Source: Pseudothauera rhizosphaerae (GTDB lineage: Bacteria; Pseudomonadota; Gammaproteobacteria; Burkholderiales; Rhodocyclaceae). Taken from it: DNA of 64,000 nucleotides. The position numbers and the translations under genes are program-made. The notes under the pieces are model-generated. The model saw nothing but the letters and a program-made list of their open reading frames with translations, had not been told where the DNA came from and ran no database searches. Shown piece by piece: positions 15,816-24,924 of this stretch (its first letter is position 1; each line of letters opens with the position of its first letter). Location of the stretch: NCBI RefSeq assembly GCF_004801305.1, contig NZ_SSOD01000004.1, positions 248,001 through 312,000 on the forward strand, given 5' to 3'.

Positions 15816-18025
15816 GGGCGGACTCCGGCGAGCGCCTGCGCGAACGGCCGGTCGGACAGCAGGACCACCAGCATGGCGCTGTCGGCGGCGTCCAGCGGCG
15901 CAAGGCGCGCCCGTTCGGCGGTGGCGGCAAGCCAGTGGCCGCGTAGGCGGGTGGGGTCGATGTCGATCGGGCGCAGGCTGTTGTTGACCAGCCGGACGAC
16001 GGTGGCGTGAAGCCCGCCGTCGCGCCACGCTTCGAGCGCCACGGCCTGTATGCCGGGTTCGGGCCACAGTTCCTGCAGTCCCTGGGGCACGTCCTGCGCG
16101 GCGATGGCCGGTGCCGTGCGCGCCGCTTCCTCGGGCGCGCGCCGGGCGAGCAGGGCGTGGCGGGTGAGGCGGATGTAGCGTGCGGTCGGGTCTTCGCCGT
16201 CCGTGCGGCCGGTGGGCGTGGCTGCGGCCGGGGCGGCGCCGGGTGCGGCCGGGGCGGCGCCGGGTGCGGGCGGCGCGTCCGCGGCTGCGTCGTGGCGCGG
16301 ATCGAGCAGGCGGCTCTGGGCTTCGGCGGCCGGGCTGATCTGCCGGTAGCTGACCTGCTCGCCTTCCTCGCCGTTGTCGAGGATGTGCGGTGTGATCAGC
16401 AGCACCAGTTCACGCTGGGCGTCGGTCTCCACGTCGCGGGAGAACAGGTTGCCGATGACCGGGATGTCGCCGAAGCCGGGAATCTGCTGGCGGCTCTTGG
16501 TGGTTTCCGCGCGGATCATGCCGCCCACGGCGATGGTCAGCTTGTCCTTGGCCAGCGCCGCCACCTGGATGTGCGCGGTGTCCATGGTGTCGATGGGGTA
16601 GTCGAGGATCTGCCCGGAGCCGACCGCCAGCGGGATACTGGTGCCGCCCTGGATGCGGCGCGAGCTTTCCTGATCGATGGTCAGGGTGACGGTGCGGTCG
16701 TCGTTGATGCGCGGATGTACGACCAGGGTGGTGCCGATGTCGCGCTGTTCGGTCTCCGCCGTCACCGTGGTCAGCGCGGGGCTGTTGACGCCGGTGGTGG
16801 TCTGGGCGGTGGCGCCGGTCACCATGACCACTTCCTCGCCGATGAACAGGCGCGCGGGTTCGTTGTTGGAGGCCAGCACCATGGGACGCGCCAGGTTGTG
16901 GATGCGGCCCTTTTCCTCCAATAGCTGCAGGCGGGCGCGGATGCGCGAATTGATGATCTGAAACAGGCCGGTGGAAGAGGAGTCCAGGGCGTAGTTGCCC
17001 AGTCCGGCGACCACGCGCGGCCCGCTGGTGTCGCTGGCGCGCAGGGGGTTGACCGGCTGCGCGCTGGAACCGCTCGAGGTTTCGCTGCCGGAGAACAGAT
17101 CCATGTCGAAAGCGCGGCGGAATTCGTTGTCCAGGCGCACCTCGATGATGCGCATTTCCAGCAATACCTGGCGGGTGGGCAGGTCGATGGACTTGACCAG
17201 TTCGGCGATCTGCTGCAGCGCGCGGTCGTCGCCCGTGCGCACCACGAGCAGGTTGTGCAGGCGGTTGTAGGTCACGTAGATGGGCGGCTCGACCCCCTGG
17301 CGCACGGCGCGCAACTGCTCGCGCGACACGCCGGTGCCGGCTTCGGCGACCAGTTGCGCGGCTTCCTCCTGCTGGCCGGCGGTCGCCGCGCCGCTGCGCC
17401 GTCCGGCGGAGGAGCGGGTGCCCGTGCTGCGGGTGCGCGAATTGCTGTCGTTGCGGCCGGACCAGTTGTCGTTGCTGCTGCGGTTGTTGCTGCCCGAATC
17501 GTTGCGGCGCAGTTCTTCGGTGTCGAGGGTCTCGCCCAGCGGTTCCTCGGTCGGCTCGGAGAGTTCCACGCGTTCGCCGAACAGGGATTCCAGCATGTAG
17601 GCCGCCGCCACCACGTTGTGGTGGCGCAGGCGGAAGACGCGGGCTTCCTCGTCGCGCAGCACGCCGACGTCGCGCTGGTACTCGGCCGCGCTCATCAGCA
17701 GGTAGGTATTGGATTCGGGCCGCCAGCGGTACCACAGGCCGCCGACCCGGGCCAGGGTGTCCACCACGCCGTGGGCGGTGGTGTCGCGCAGGTACAGGGA
17801 CACGATGCGCTGGCCGACGTCCTGCGTGGCGACGATGTTGACGCCGCTGGCCTCGGCCACCAGGCGGATCACGTCGTTGATGCGCACGTCGCGCAGGTCG
17901 ATGGTGCCCAGCGTGGTGTTGCGCCGGTCTTCGGCCGGCGCGGCGGGGGTGGCGAGCAGCGGCGCCAGCGCGAGCAGGGCGGCGGCGAGCAGATGGAGGG
18001 GGCGGGACGCGGACATGCGGATCAT
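15812..18025 (-). CDS. MshL/GspD/PilQ-type secretin with an extra C-terminal domain
   Basis: This 737-residue outer-membrane secretin has a signal peptide (to about 31), an N-terminal secretin/STN-type domain (about 40-110), further N domains, a Ser/Asn/Arg-rich linker at 173-215 and the pore domain at about 360-550 with the typical GFGDIPVIGNLFS and ELVLLITPHIL blocks. It should form the outer-membrane channel of the pseudopilus machine. After an Ala/Pro repeat (585-602), residues 612-737 form an additional domain with LTRHALLARRAPEE and LRGHWLAATAERARL, which resembles the DUF3438/TIGR03749 protein of integrating conjugative elements. That fusion is unusual. The stop overlaps the barrel gene, and the start overlaps the PilP-like gene, by four bases. 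Confidence 0.85.
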   Translation of the reverse strand: MIRMSASRPLHLLAAALLALAPLLATPAAPAEDRRNTTLGTIDLRDVRINDVIRLVAEASGVNIVATQDVGQRIVSLYLRDTTAHGVVDTLARVGGLWYRWRPESNTYLLMSAAEYQRDVGVLRDEEARVFRLRHHNVVAAAYMLESLFGERVELSEPTEEPLGETLDTEELRRNDSGSNNRSSNDNWSGRNDSNSRTRSTGTRSSAGRRSGAATAGQQEEAAQLVAEAGTGVSREQLRAVRQGVEPPIYVTYNRLHNLLVVRTGDDRALQQIAELVKSIDLPTRQVLLEMRIIEVRLDNEFRRAFDMDLFSGSETSSGSSAQPVNPLRASDTSGPRVVAGLGNYALDSSSTGLFQIINSRIRARLQLLEEKGRIHNLARPMVLASNNEPARLFIGEEVVMVTGATAQTTTGVNSPALTTVTAETEQRDIGTTLVVHPRINDDRTVTLTIDQESSRRIQGGTSIPLAVGSGQILDYPIDTMDTAHIQVAALAKDKLTIAVGGMIRAETTKSRQQIPGFGDIPVIGNLFSRDVETDAQRELVLLITPHILDNGEEGEQVSYRQISPAAEAQSRLLDPRHDAAADAPPAPGAAPAAPGAAPAAATPTGRTDGEDPTARYIRLTRHALLARRAPEEAARTAPAIAAQDVPQGLQELWPEPGIQAVALEAWRDGGLHATVVRLVNNSLRPIDIDPTRLRGHWLAATAERARLAPLDAADSAMLVVLLSDRPFAQALAGVRP

Positions 18026-18492
18026 CGGAGGAGGAATTCGTTGCTGGGATCGGTGCCCGTCTGCAGCGAAACCACGTCGCTGCCGATGCTGTTGACGCGG
18101 ATCAGGGTGCCGTCTTCCAGGGTCAGCAGTTCGCCTTCCCGCAGCATCACGGTGCGGCTGCGCACGGCGCCGCGGCCGCGGCCGCCGGCGGACTGGTCGA
18201 TGGAAATGAGCGCGTAGGCGCGGCTGCCGGTGACGATGGCCTTGAGCGTCATGTCCGGCAGGCGGCCGGTGATGCCCGGCTGCAGGTGGGCACCCGGCAG
18301 GCGCTGGCGCTGGCCGCTGCGCTGGCGCAGTTCGGGCGTGACCCCGAAAGGATCGCGTTCCGGTTCGGACTCGACCGCGGCCGGAAGGTCGGCCGGGGTG
18401 CCGGCGGCGGATGCCTGCGCGCCGGCCGGCCCGGCCGGCGCGAGCAGGAGGAACAGGATGGGGAGGGTGGCGGCGTATCTCACCTGGATCAC
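18022..18492 (-). CDS. secreted PilP/MshK-like pilus assembly protein
   Basis: This protein of about 156 residues starts with GTG at 18492, overlapping the GspF stop by four bases (GTGA). It has a signal peptide ending near the PAGAQ segment, a disordered Pro/Glu region containing ERDPFGV, and a C-terminal beta domain with LKAIVTGSRAYALI and a GELLTLEDGTLIRVNSIG segment. This layout fits the PilP/GspC homology-region/MshK group, which links inner-membrane PilNO-like proteins to the secretin. Position between GspF and the secretin supports that role. A second GTG nine bases downstream is an alternative start. Confidence 0.7.
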   Translation of the reverse strand: MIQVRYAATLPILFLLLAPAGPAGAQASAAGTPADLPAAVESEPERDPFGVTPELRQRSGQRQRLPGAHLQPGITGRLPDMTLKAIVTGSRAYALISIDQSAGGRGRGAVRSRTVMLREGELLTLEDGTLIRVNSIGSDVVSLQTGTDPSNEFLLR

Positions 18493-19724
18493 CTTGCGGA
18501 CGCCGTCATCAGCGTCTGGAAGAACACGAAGTAAACGAAGCCGACCACGGTGCCGACGAAGACGATGAGCAGCGGCTCGATCAGCGCCGCCATCAGCTTG
18601 ACCTTGGTGTCCAGCTCCTTGCGGTAATACACGCCGACCTCCTCCATGACGTGGTCCAGTTCGCCGCTGGATTCGCCCACTTCCACCATGTGGCGGATCA
18701 GCGGCGGCACCGGCGTGGCCTTCAGCGCGTGGGACAGGCTGCGCCCGCCCAGCACCCCGTCGGCGGCCTGCTCCAGCGCCGCGGCGTAGGCGCTGTTGGG
18801 CACGATGCGGGTGGCGACGCGCAGGGATTCGAGCACCGTGCTGCCGCTGCGGATCAGCAGGGCCAGCGTCCAGGACAGTTGCGCCATGCTGGCCGCGGTG
18901 AGGGTGGCGCCCAGCACCGGCACGAAGAGCGCCGCGCGGTCGATGGCGTGGCGCCCGGCGGGGGTGGCGTAGGCCAGCGCGAAGCCCGTCAGCGCGGCAC
19001 CCAGTCCGGCGGCCAGCAGCGGGCTCCAGGCGGCGAACCAGGCGGAAAAATCGAGCAGCAGGCGGGCCGAGGCCGGAATGTCCTTGCCGCGTCCTTCGAG
19101 GAAGGCGGCGAAACGCGGAATCACCACCATCACCAGATAGGTCACCACGCCGATGGAGGCGAGGAAGATGATGGAAGGATAGGTGAGGGCGGCGATCAAC
19201 TGGCGCTTGACGTCGATGCGCCGCTCGATGTCGTCGGCGATGCGGGTGAGCACCGTGTCCAGCTCGCCGGATACCTCGCCGCTGTCGATGAGGCTCACCA
19301 TCAGCGTGGTGAAGGGCTTGCCCTCCGCCTTCATGGCCGCCGACAGGCTGCGTCCGCCGCGCAGTTCCTCCGCCAGGCGGTGCAGCACCTGGCGCAGGCC
19401 CAGCTTGGTGGTGAGCCGCGCGCAGGCGTCCAGGGCGTGCACCAGGGTGTGGCCGGCGCGCAGCATCAGGCCGAGCTGGCGGAACATCAAGGCCAGGTCG
19501 GCGGGCCGCACCGGCATCCAGTTGCGCGGGCGCACCGGGGCGAGCCATTCCGCCACGCGCCCCAGCAGGCCGTCGTCCTCGGGCAGGGCGCCTTCCTGCA
19601 GGTGCAGGATGCGCAGGCGCTGCTCCCGCAGCAGGGTGCGCGCGGCGCGTTCGTCGTGGGCCTCGATGGCGCCGCGCTGCTCGATGCCGTAGCCGTCCAG
19701 GGCGATGTAGCCGTACACGCTCAC
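18489..19724 (-). CDS. type II secretion/type IV pilus inner-membrane platform protein GspF/PilC
   Basis: This 411-residue protein has the duplicated GspF domain, each copy with its conserved block (FRQLGLMLRAGHTLVHAL near 80-97 and MAQLSWTLALLIRSGSTV near 285-302), and three membrane segments. Two GESSGELD/GEVSGELD motifs mark the repeated halves. It is the inner-membrane platform that couples the assembly ATPase to pseudopilin extrusion. Translation starts with GTG at 19724 inside the GspE stop (GTGA overlap). Order GspE-GspF-PilP-secretin matches a condensed MSHA/T2SS operon. Confidence 0.9.
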   Translation of the reverse strand: MSVYGYIALDGYGIEQRGAIEAHDERAARTLLREQRLRILHLQEGALPEDDGLLGRVAEWLAPVRPRNWMPVRPADLALMFRQLGLMLRAGHTLVHALDACARLTTKLGLRQVLHRLAEELRGGRSLSAAMKAEGKPFTTLMVSLIDSGEVSGELDTVLTRIADDIERRIDVKRQLIAALTYPSIIFLASIGVVTYLVMVVIPRFAAFLEGRGKDIPASARLLLDFSAWFAAWSPLLAAGLGAALTGFALAYATPAGRHAIDRAALFVPVLGATLTAASMAQLSWTLALLIRSGSTVLESLRVATRIVPNSAYAAALEQAADGVLGGRSLSHALKATPVPPLIRHMVEVGESSGELDHVMEEVGVYYRKELDTKVKLMAALIEPLLIVFVGTVVGFVYFVFFQTLMTASAR

Positions 19725-21343
19725 GCGGGTTCTCCCCCGATCAGCGCCCGCACCTCGGCCAGGCTGGTCTCGCCGGCCAGCACCTTGGCGCGCGCGTCCT
19801 CGGCCAGGCGCGACCAGTGGGCGGCGTGGCGGCGCAGTTCGCCCTCGTTGGCGCCGGTGTTGATCGCGGCGGCCAGCGCCTCGTCCATCCACAGGGCCTC
19901 GAACACCCCGGTGCGCCCGCGGTAGCCCGAGCCCAGGCAGCTCGCGCAGCCCGCGGGTTCGTACAGCGTGGCTTCGGCGTCCTCCGCCAGGCCGAGCAGG
20001 CGGCGGGCGCGGGCGTCCGCCGCCACCGCCTTGCGGCAGCGCGGGCACAGGCGGCGCACCAGGCGCTGGGCGATCACGCCGGTCAGGGTGTCGGCCAGCA
20101 GGAAGCGCTCGCAGCCGATGTCGGCCAGGCGCGCCACCGCGCCCAGGGCGGAATTGGTGTGCAGGGTGCTGAACACCAGGTGGCCGGTGGTGGAGGCCTT
20201 GAGCGCGGTGTCGGCGGTGTCGATGTCGCGGATCTCGCCCACCAGGATGATGTCCGGGTCGTGGCGCAGGAAGCTGCGCAGGGCGTCGGCGAAGCCCACC
20301 TTGACGCTGACCTGGACCTGGGAGATGCCGTCGATGTTCTGCTCGATCGGGTCTTCCACGGTGAGGATGTTCAGGCGCGCGCCGTCCAGCTCGCGCAGGG
20401 CGGCGTACAGCGTGGTGGACTTGCCGCTGCCGGTGGGGCCGGTGACCAGGATGATGCCGTGGGGGCGGTCGATCATGCGGCGGAAGTTCTCCAGCATGGC
20501 CGGCGGCATGCCCAGCGCGTCCAGCTTGAGCGGGCCGGCGTCGCTTTTCAGGATGCGCAGGGTCAGGCGCTCGCCCCAGCGCGTGGGGATGCTGGCCACG
20601 CGCATCTCCACCGCCTCGCCCTCCCAGCCGGCCACGTGGTGGGTCAGGCCGCCGTCCTGGGTGGCGCGGGTCTCGGAGATGTCCATGTCGGCGAGCACCT
20701 TGATGCGGCTTACCAGCCCTTCGCCCAGCGGCCGCGGCAGGCTGCCGCCCCAGGGCTGCATGACGCCGTCCACCCGCAGGCGGATGGCGTAGCCGCTGCG
20801 CTGCGCCTCCACGTGGATGTCGGAGGCGCGGCGCAGCCAGGCGTCCTTGAGCAGGCGGTCGAAGAGGGCCACCGGTTCGTCCCCGCCCGGGCGCCCGGCG
20901 GCGGCCGGCAGGCGGCCGGTTTCCTGGCGGATCAGCTCGGCCAGTTCGTCCGGGTCCATCAGCGCGACGGGCAGTTGCTCGCCCAGGGCCCGCGCCGCGG
21001 CCTGCCGGCCGCCATGCTCGTCCGGGTCGCCCGTCGCCAGCAGCGTGCTGCCGTCGCCGCGGCGCATGGGCAGCATGCGGTGGTTCTGCAGCAGGGCGGG
21101 CGGCATGCGCGCGATCAGGTCGCCGGCCGGCGCCGCGTCGGCCAGGCGCACGAAGGGCAGACCGCGCGCTTCGGCCAGCGCGTGCCACAGGGCCGCGGCG
21201 GGCATGCGCAGTTCGCGGGTGAGGGCGTCGAGCAGCGTCATGCGCTGGCTGCGCGCCAGCGGGCGCAGGCGCGCCACCAGTTCGGCGTCGAACAGGCCGG
21301 CCTGCAGGCCGGCGTTGATCAGCGCGGTCTCACTGACTGCCAC
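19721..21343 (-). CDS. type II secretion/pilus assembly ATPase GspE
   Basis: This 540-residue protein has the N-terminal GspE/MshEN domain (about 1-140), a central N2 domain with ASDIHVEA at 173-180, and an ATPase domain with Walker A GPTGSGKST at 302-310, the Asp box LTVEDPIEQ, and Walker B IILVGEIRD. A C-terminal four-Cys zinc motif (CPRC and CASC) is typical of extension ATPases. It powers pseudopilus growth through GspF. The GTG at 21343 is supported by GGGAGG five bases upstream; upstream codons of the same frame lie inside the PilT-like gene. The stop overlaps the GspF start. Confidence 0.92.
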   Translation of the reverse strand: MAVSETALINAGLQAGLFDAELVARLRPLARSQRMTLLDALTRELRMPAAALWHALAEARGLPFVRLADAAPAGDLIARMPPALLQNHRMLPMRRGDGSTLLATGDPDEHGGRQAAARALGEQLPVALMDPDELAELIRQETGRLPAAAGRPGGDEPVALFDRLLKDAWLRRASDIHVEAQRSGYAIRLRVDGVMQPWGGSLPRPLGEGLVSRIKVLADMDISETRATQDGGLTHHVAGWEGEAVEMRVASIPTRWGERLTLRILKSDAGPLKLDALGMPPAMLENFRRMIDRPHGIILVTGPTGSGKSTTLYAALRELDGARLNILTVEDPIEQNIDGISQVQVSVKVGFADALRSFLRHDPDIILVGEIRDIDTADTALKASTTGHLVFSTLHTNSALGAVARLADIGCERFLLADTLTGVIAQRLVRRLCPRCRKAVAADARARRLLGLAEDAEATLYEPAGCASCLGSGYRGRTGVFEALWMDEALAAAINTGANEGELRRHAAHWSRLAEDARAKVLAGETSLAEVRALIGGEPA

Positions 21344-22448
21344 GGAGCCCTCCCGTCGTGCGCGGGGCGGCGCGCGCCACCAGCTTGTCGAAGGCCTGGC
21401 CGTCGCGTGCCATGGCGCGCGCATCCTCGGCGCGCAGCACGCCGCTGCGCACCGCGCCGGCCAGGGACTGGTCGAAGGTCTGCATGCCCAGTCCGCCGCC
21501 GCCTTCGATGGCCGAATAGATCTGCTTGGTGCGGCCGGTGGCGATCAGGTTGGAGACGGCGGCGGTGACGATGAGTATTTCCACCAGGGGCGCGCGCCCG
21601 GCGCCGTCGCGGCGGCGCACCAGGCGCTGGGACACCACCGCGCGCAGGGTCAGGGACAGGCGGTAGCGGATGGCCTCCTGCTCGTCGCCGGGGAACACGC
21701 CGGTGAGCCGTTCCACGGTGCCCACGGTGTCGGCGGTGTGCAGCGAGCTGAACACCAGGTGGCCGGTCTCGGCGGCGGTGATGGCGGCGCCCATGGTTTC
21801 CAGGTCGCGCAGTTCGCCGATCAGGATCACGTCCGGGTCCTCCCGCAGGCCGGCGCGCACCGCGCTGGCGAAGTCCGGCACGTCGGTGTGCAGCTCCCGG
21901 TGGGTGACGGCGGCACGCGCCGGTTCGTGGACGAACTCCACCGGGTCCTCGATGGTGAGGATGTGGTAGGGGTAGTGGCGGTTGATGGCGTCGATGAGGC
22001 TCGCCAGCGTGGTGCTCTTGCCCGAGCCGGTGGCGCCGGTGACCAGCACCAGGCCGTCGCGCAGGTGGGACAGTTCGTGCAGGCGCTCGGGCAGGCCCAG
22101 TTGCGCCATGGTGCGGAAGCGGTTGTCCAGATGGCGGGCCACCAGGCCCTCGCGCCCCAGGCCGCGGAACAGGTTGAGGCGGAAGCGTTCGCCGCCGGGG
22201 GTGGTGTGGCCCGCGTCCAGCGAGCCGTTGCGCGCCCATTCCGCGCCGCGCCCGCCGTGGGCGAAGTGCGTGCGCAGCGCCTCCATGGCCGCCGCCGGCC
22301 AGGGCGGGCGGTCCAGCGCCTGCAGGTCGCCGTGCACGCGCAGCAGGGGCACGCGCCCGGCGGCCAGGTGCAGGTCCGAGGCGCCGGCGGCCACGGCCTG
22401 GTCGAGCAGGGCGTTGAAGTCGTCGAGGGCGGGGGCGGAGTCGTGCAT
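21330..22448 (-). CDS. PilT-like secretion ATPase
   Basis: This 372-residue ATPase has the PilT signature: ASDLHLAAG at 24-31, Walker A GATGSGKST at 138-146, TIEDPVEFVH, Walker B ILIGELRD and the His box SSLHTADTVGTVERL (about residue 230-245). PilT-type motors retract type IV pili. A PilT relative inside a T2SS/MSHA-like operon suggests that the fibre is dynamic rather than a simple secretion piston. The characteristic PilT C-terminal AIRNLIRE motif is not obvious; the region reads AVRSGVLRAEDA. The ATG at 22448 begins the conserved domain. Its stop lies inside the GspE start region, a 14-base overlap. Confidence 0.88.
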   Translation of the reverse strand: MHDSAPALDDFNALLDQAVAAGASDLHLAAGRVPLLRVHGDLQALDRPPWPAAAMEALRTHFAHGGRGAEWARNGSLDAGHTTPGGERFRLNLFRGLGREGLVARHLDNRFRTMAQLGLPERLHELSHLRDGLVLVTGATGSGKSTTLASLIDAINRHYPYHILTIEDPVEFVHEPARAAVTHRELHTDVPDFASAVRAGLREDPDVILIGELRDLETMGAAITAAETGHLVFSSLHTADTVGTVERLTGVFPGDEQEAIRYRLSLTLRAVVSQRLVRRRDGAGRAPLVEILIVTAAVSNLIATGRTKQIYSAIEGGGGLGMQTFDQSLAGAVRSGVLRAEDARAMARDGQAFDKLVARAAPRTTGGLRGSQ

Positions 22449-22459
22449 GGGCGGCGCGC

Positions 22460-23155
22460 CTACAGGGCCAGGTCCAGGGTCAGGTCCAGCCACTGCATGG
22501 TGGCCGGCTCGTCGGCGGTGGCGTCGGTCCGGACCTCCACCTTGATCCACACCGGGCTGACCACGTGGGGCAGGCGGGCCAGGCCGTCGAGGAAATCCAT
22601 CAGCCCGCGGTAGGAGGCGCGGGCGGTCAGGCGCAGCAGCGGGCGGCGGAAGACGTTCTTGGCGGCCATCTCGCGCAGGCGTTCCAGGGTGGGCATGAGG
22701 CGCTGGTCCTCCCGCCGCAGGCCCTTGTTCTCCAGCGACACCACCTCGATGTCGGCGCTGTTGGCCAGTTCGGTCAGGCCCAGGCGCAGCGTCTGGTGTT
22801 CTTCCAGTTGGTCCAGGCGCGCGAAGCGCTGCTGCAGGCTGATGAGGCGGGCGCGCTGGCTGGTGAGCTTGTCCTGCAGCAGGGCCAGGTCGCGCGCCAG
22901 TTGCGCCGGGGTCTTCTGGCTGCGGCGCGGGGCCGTGGGGGCGGGGGCCGCCGTCCTGGACTTTTCCGCGAGCTGCTCCACGCGCCCCAGGTTGTGCCGC
23001 GCGGCCACCAGGCGCGGCGTGGTCACCAGGGCGTGGAAGGCCGCGTAGCCGCCCAGGCTCAGCAGCACCGCGGCGATGACGGCGCGGCGGCGCTCCGCGG
23101 CCGGCATCTTGTGCCAGGCGGCGTGCAGGGGCTGCAGGAAGGCCGGGGTCTTCAT
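22460..23155 (-). CDS. PilO/MshJ/GspM-like inner-membrane assembly protein
   Basis: The 231-residue product has a short cytoplasmic N terminus, one membrane segment (about 24-42), a coiled-coil stretch (about 75-125) with many Gln, Leu and Arg residues, and a C-terminal ferredoxin-like domain ending in WLDLTLDLAL. This is the bitopic layout of PilO, GspM and MshJ, which pair with PilN/GspL/MshI to link the cytoplasmic ATPase with the periplasmic parts. The ATG at 23155 overlaps the stop of the MshI/GspL-like gene by four bases, and the PilT-like gene follows after 11 bases. Confidence 0.8.
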   Translation of the reverse strand: MKTPAFLQPLHAAWHKMPAAERRRAVIAAVLLSLGGYAAFHALVTTPRLVAARHNLGRVEQLAEKSRTAAPAPTAPRRSQKTPAQLARDLALLQDKLTSQRARLISLQQRFARLDQLEEHQTLRLGLTELANSADIEVVSLENKGLRREDQRLMPTLERLREMAAKNVFRRPLLRLTARASYRGLMDFLDGLARLPHVVSPVWIKVEVRTDATADEPATMQWLDLTLDLAL

Positions 23156-24924
23156 CGCTGCTCCAGGCCGTCGTCCGGCGGCAGGGGGATGAGCCAGAAG
23201 GAGATGGCGTAGCCGTTGCCGCCGGTGCGCCCGACGGCCGCGTGCAGGTCCACCTGGGCCACGCTCAGCCCCAGGCCGCGGGCCGATTGCTGCACGTTGC
23301 TGGCGAAGCGCTGGGCCAGCGCGTCGCTGACCGACCAGGCCCGCACGCGGATGCCGATCTCCTGGTTGGGCGAGGCGCCTTCCTCCAGGCCGTCGAGCAC
23401 CACCTCCGGCCCGATGACGCGGCCGAGCAGGCGGATGATGGCAGGCAGGGCCTGGCTGCGCCGGGCGATGGTGTCCAGCCGCTCGGCTTCGCTGAGCACC
23501 TGGGAGAGTTCGGTCTGCACCTCGGCGACCTGCGCTTCCAGGCGGCGCGCCTCGGCGTCCATGGCCTGTTCCGGGTTCTCGCTGCGCTGGCGCAGGCCGT
23601 CGCGGATCTGGACGGCCTGCCGTTCATAGGTGTGGATGCGGTACTGCGCGCGCCCTTCCCACAGCGCGATGCCCAGCAGCACGGCGCCCAGGGCGAGGGC
23701 CGCGCGTCCGCCGCGGGTCTTCCACGGCGGGGCGGAGGCCTGGCGCGGCGGCAGGACGAGCAGGCGGCGTTCGCTCCGGTCCAGGTCCTGCTCGGCCAGC
23801 ACGGCGCGGAAACGCAGTTCGGCCGCGGCGGCGGCGCCGTCGGCCAGCACCTGTACCGGGCAGTGGCACTGTCCTTCCAGTTGCGCGGCCAGGCGCTCGG
23901 CGTCGGTGTCGCGGTCCTCGACCACCAGGTCCAGCGCCTCCGGCTGTTCGCTCAGCCAGGGGCCCAGCAGTTCGGCGATCCAGTCCGCGGCGACCGGCCG
24001 CTCCATGCGCGCTTCGCCGGTCATGCCGGTGGTCCGGGCGCCGTGGTGGCGGGTGCACACGATCTGTTCCGGGCGGATTTCCACCACCAGGCGGACGCCG
24101 GCCTGGGCGGCGCCGGCCGGCGGATGCCCGGCCAGGCCGGCGGAGGGCACGATGCCGCGCAGGCGCAGGCCCTGTTCCCGCAGCGCGGCGTACCAGGTGT
24201 CGCGCAGGACTTCCGCGCACACGGCGGCGCGCCAGCGCGGCCAGTCCTCGCCGGGCGGCACGGTGCCGGGCTGGGCGCGCCAGGCGTGCACCAGTTCGTT
24301 TTCCGGCAGCAACTGCCAGTGCTGGCGCAGGATGGCGTCTTCGATCCGCTCGGGGGCGACGAAGCCCAGTTCGCCCGCCATCTCGCCGAAGCGCACGCTC
24401 TGCCCCGCATCGTCCATGCGGCGGGTTTCCAGCGCCACGGCCACCTCGCGGCGCCGGGCGCCGTCCAGCAGGCCGAGGGCGGCGAGCACTTCGCCCATGG
24501 TCCACAGATTGTTGTGCTGGGAAACCAGCGGTTCGCTCTCGTAGCGCACCATCTCCCGCATCTGCGCCGGCGGGCGGGGGCGGGCCGGGTCCACCGGCAG
24601 GTCGGCGAGCAGGGCCAGCGCGGCGCTGGTGAGCAGCAGGGCGTTGCCGGGCAGGTGCGGCCCCAGTTCGGTCGTGATCTCCGCCAGCGCCTCGGCGGGA
24701 CGGTAATGGCGGCTGTGCGCCTGCCGGCCGAGCCGCCATTCGCGGCGGCGCTCGGCAACCGCGGCGCGCACGCCGAAGGCGTCCGCTTCGATGAGCAGCA
24801 GGCGGGGGACGAACAAACGGGTGTACAGATCGGGCTGCGCGGCGTCCGCCTGCCGGCGGCGCCCGCGGCGGGGCGCGGCCTTGGGCTTGCGCAGGGCGAG
24901 GGCGGCGGGGCGCGGCATCCTCAT
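23152..24924 (-). CDS. MshI/GspL-like (PilM-PilN fusion type) assembly protein
   Basis: This 590-residue protein starts with a very basic N terminus, continues with a cytoplasmic actin-like region (about 40-390), a single membrane span (about 408-423) and a periplasmic coiled coil plus ferredoxin-like domain (about 430-590). That corresponds to PilM plus PilN in one chain, as in GspL and MshI. It would recruit GspE on the cytoplasmic side and pair with the PilO-like protein in the periplasm. The ATG at 24924 is used because it overlaps the previous stop (ATGA); a second ATG lies two codons in. Sequence conservation is low, as is usual for this subunit. Confidence 0.78.
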   Translation of the reverse strand: MRMPRPAALALRKPKAAPRRGRRRQADAAQPDLYTRLFVPRLLLIEADAFGVRAAVAERRREWRLGRQAHSRHYRPAEALAEITTELGPHLPGNALLLTSAALALLADLPVDPARPRPPAQMREMVRYESEPLVSQHNNLWTMGEVLAALGLLDGARRREVAVALETRRMDDAGQSVRFGEMAGELGFVAPERIEDAILRQHWQLLPENELVHAWRAQPGTVPPGEDWPRWRAAVCAEVLRDTWYAALREQGLRLRGIVPSAGLAGHPPAGAAQAGVRLVVEIRPEQIVCTRHHGARTTGMTGEARMERPVAADWIAELLGPWLSEQPEALDLVVEDRDTDAERLAAQLEGQCHCPVQVLADGAAAAAELRFRAVLAEQDLDRSERRLLVLPPRQASAPPWKTRGGRAALALGAVLLGIALWEGRAQYRIHTYERQAVQIRDGLRQRSENPEQAMDAEARRLEAQVAEVQTELSQVLSEAERLDTIARRSQALPAIIRLLGRVIGPEVVLDGLEEGASPNQEIGIRVRAWSVSDALAQRFASNVQQSARGLGLSVAQVDLHAAVGRTGGNGYAISFWLIPLPPDDGLEQR

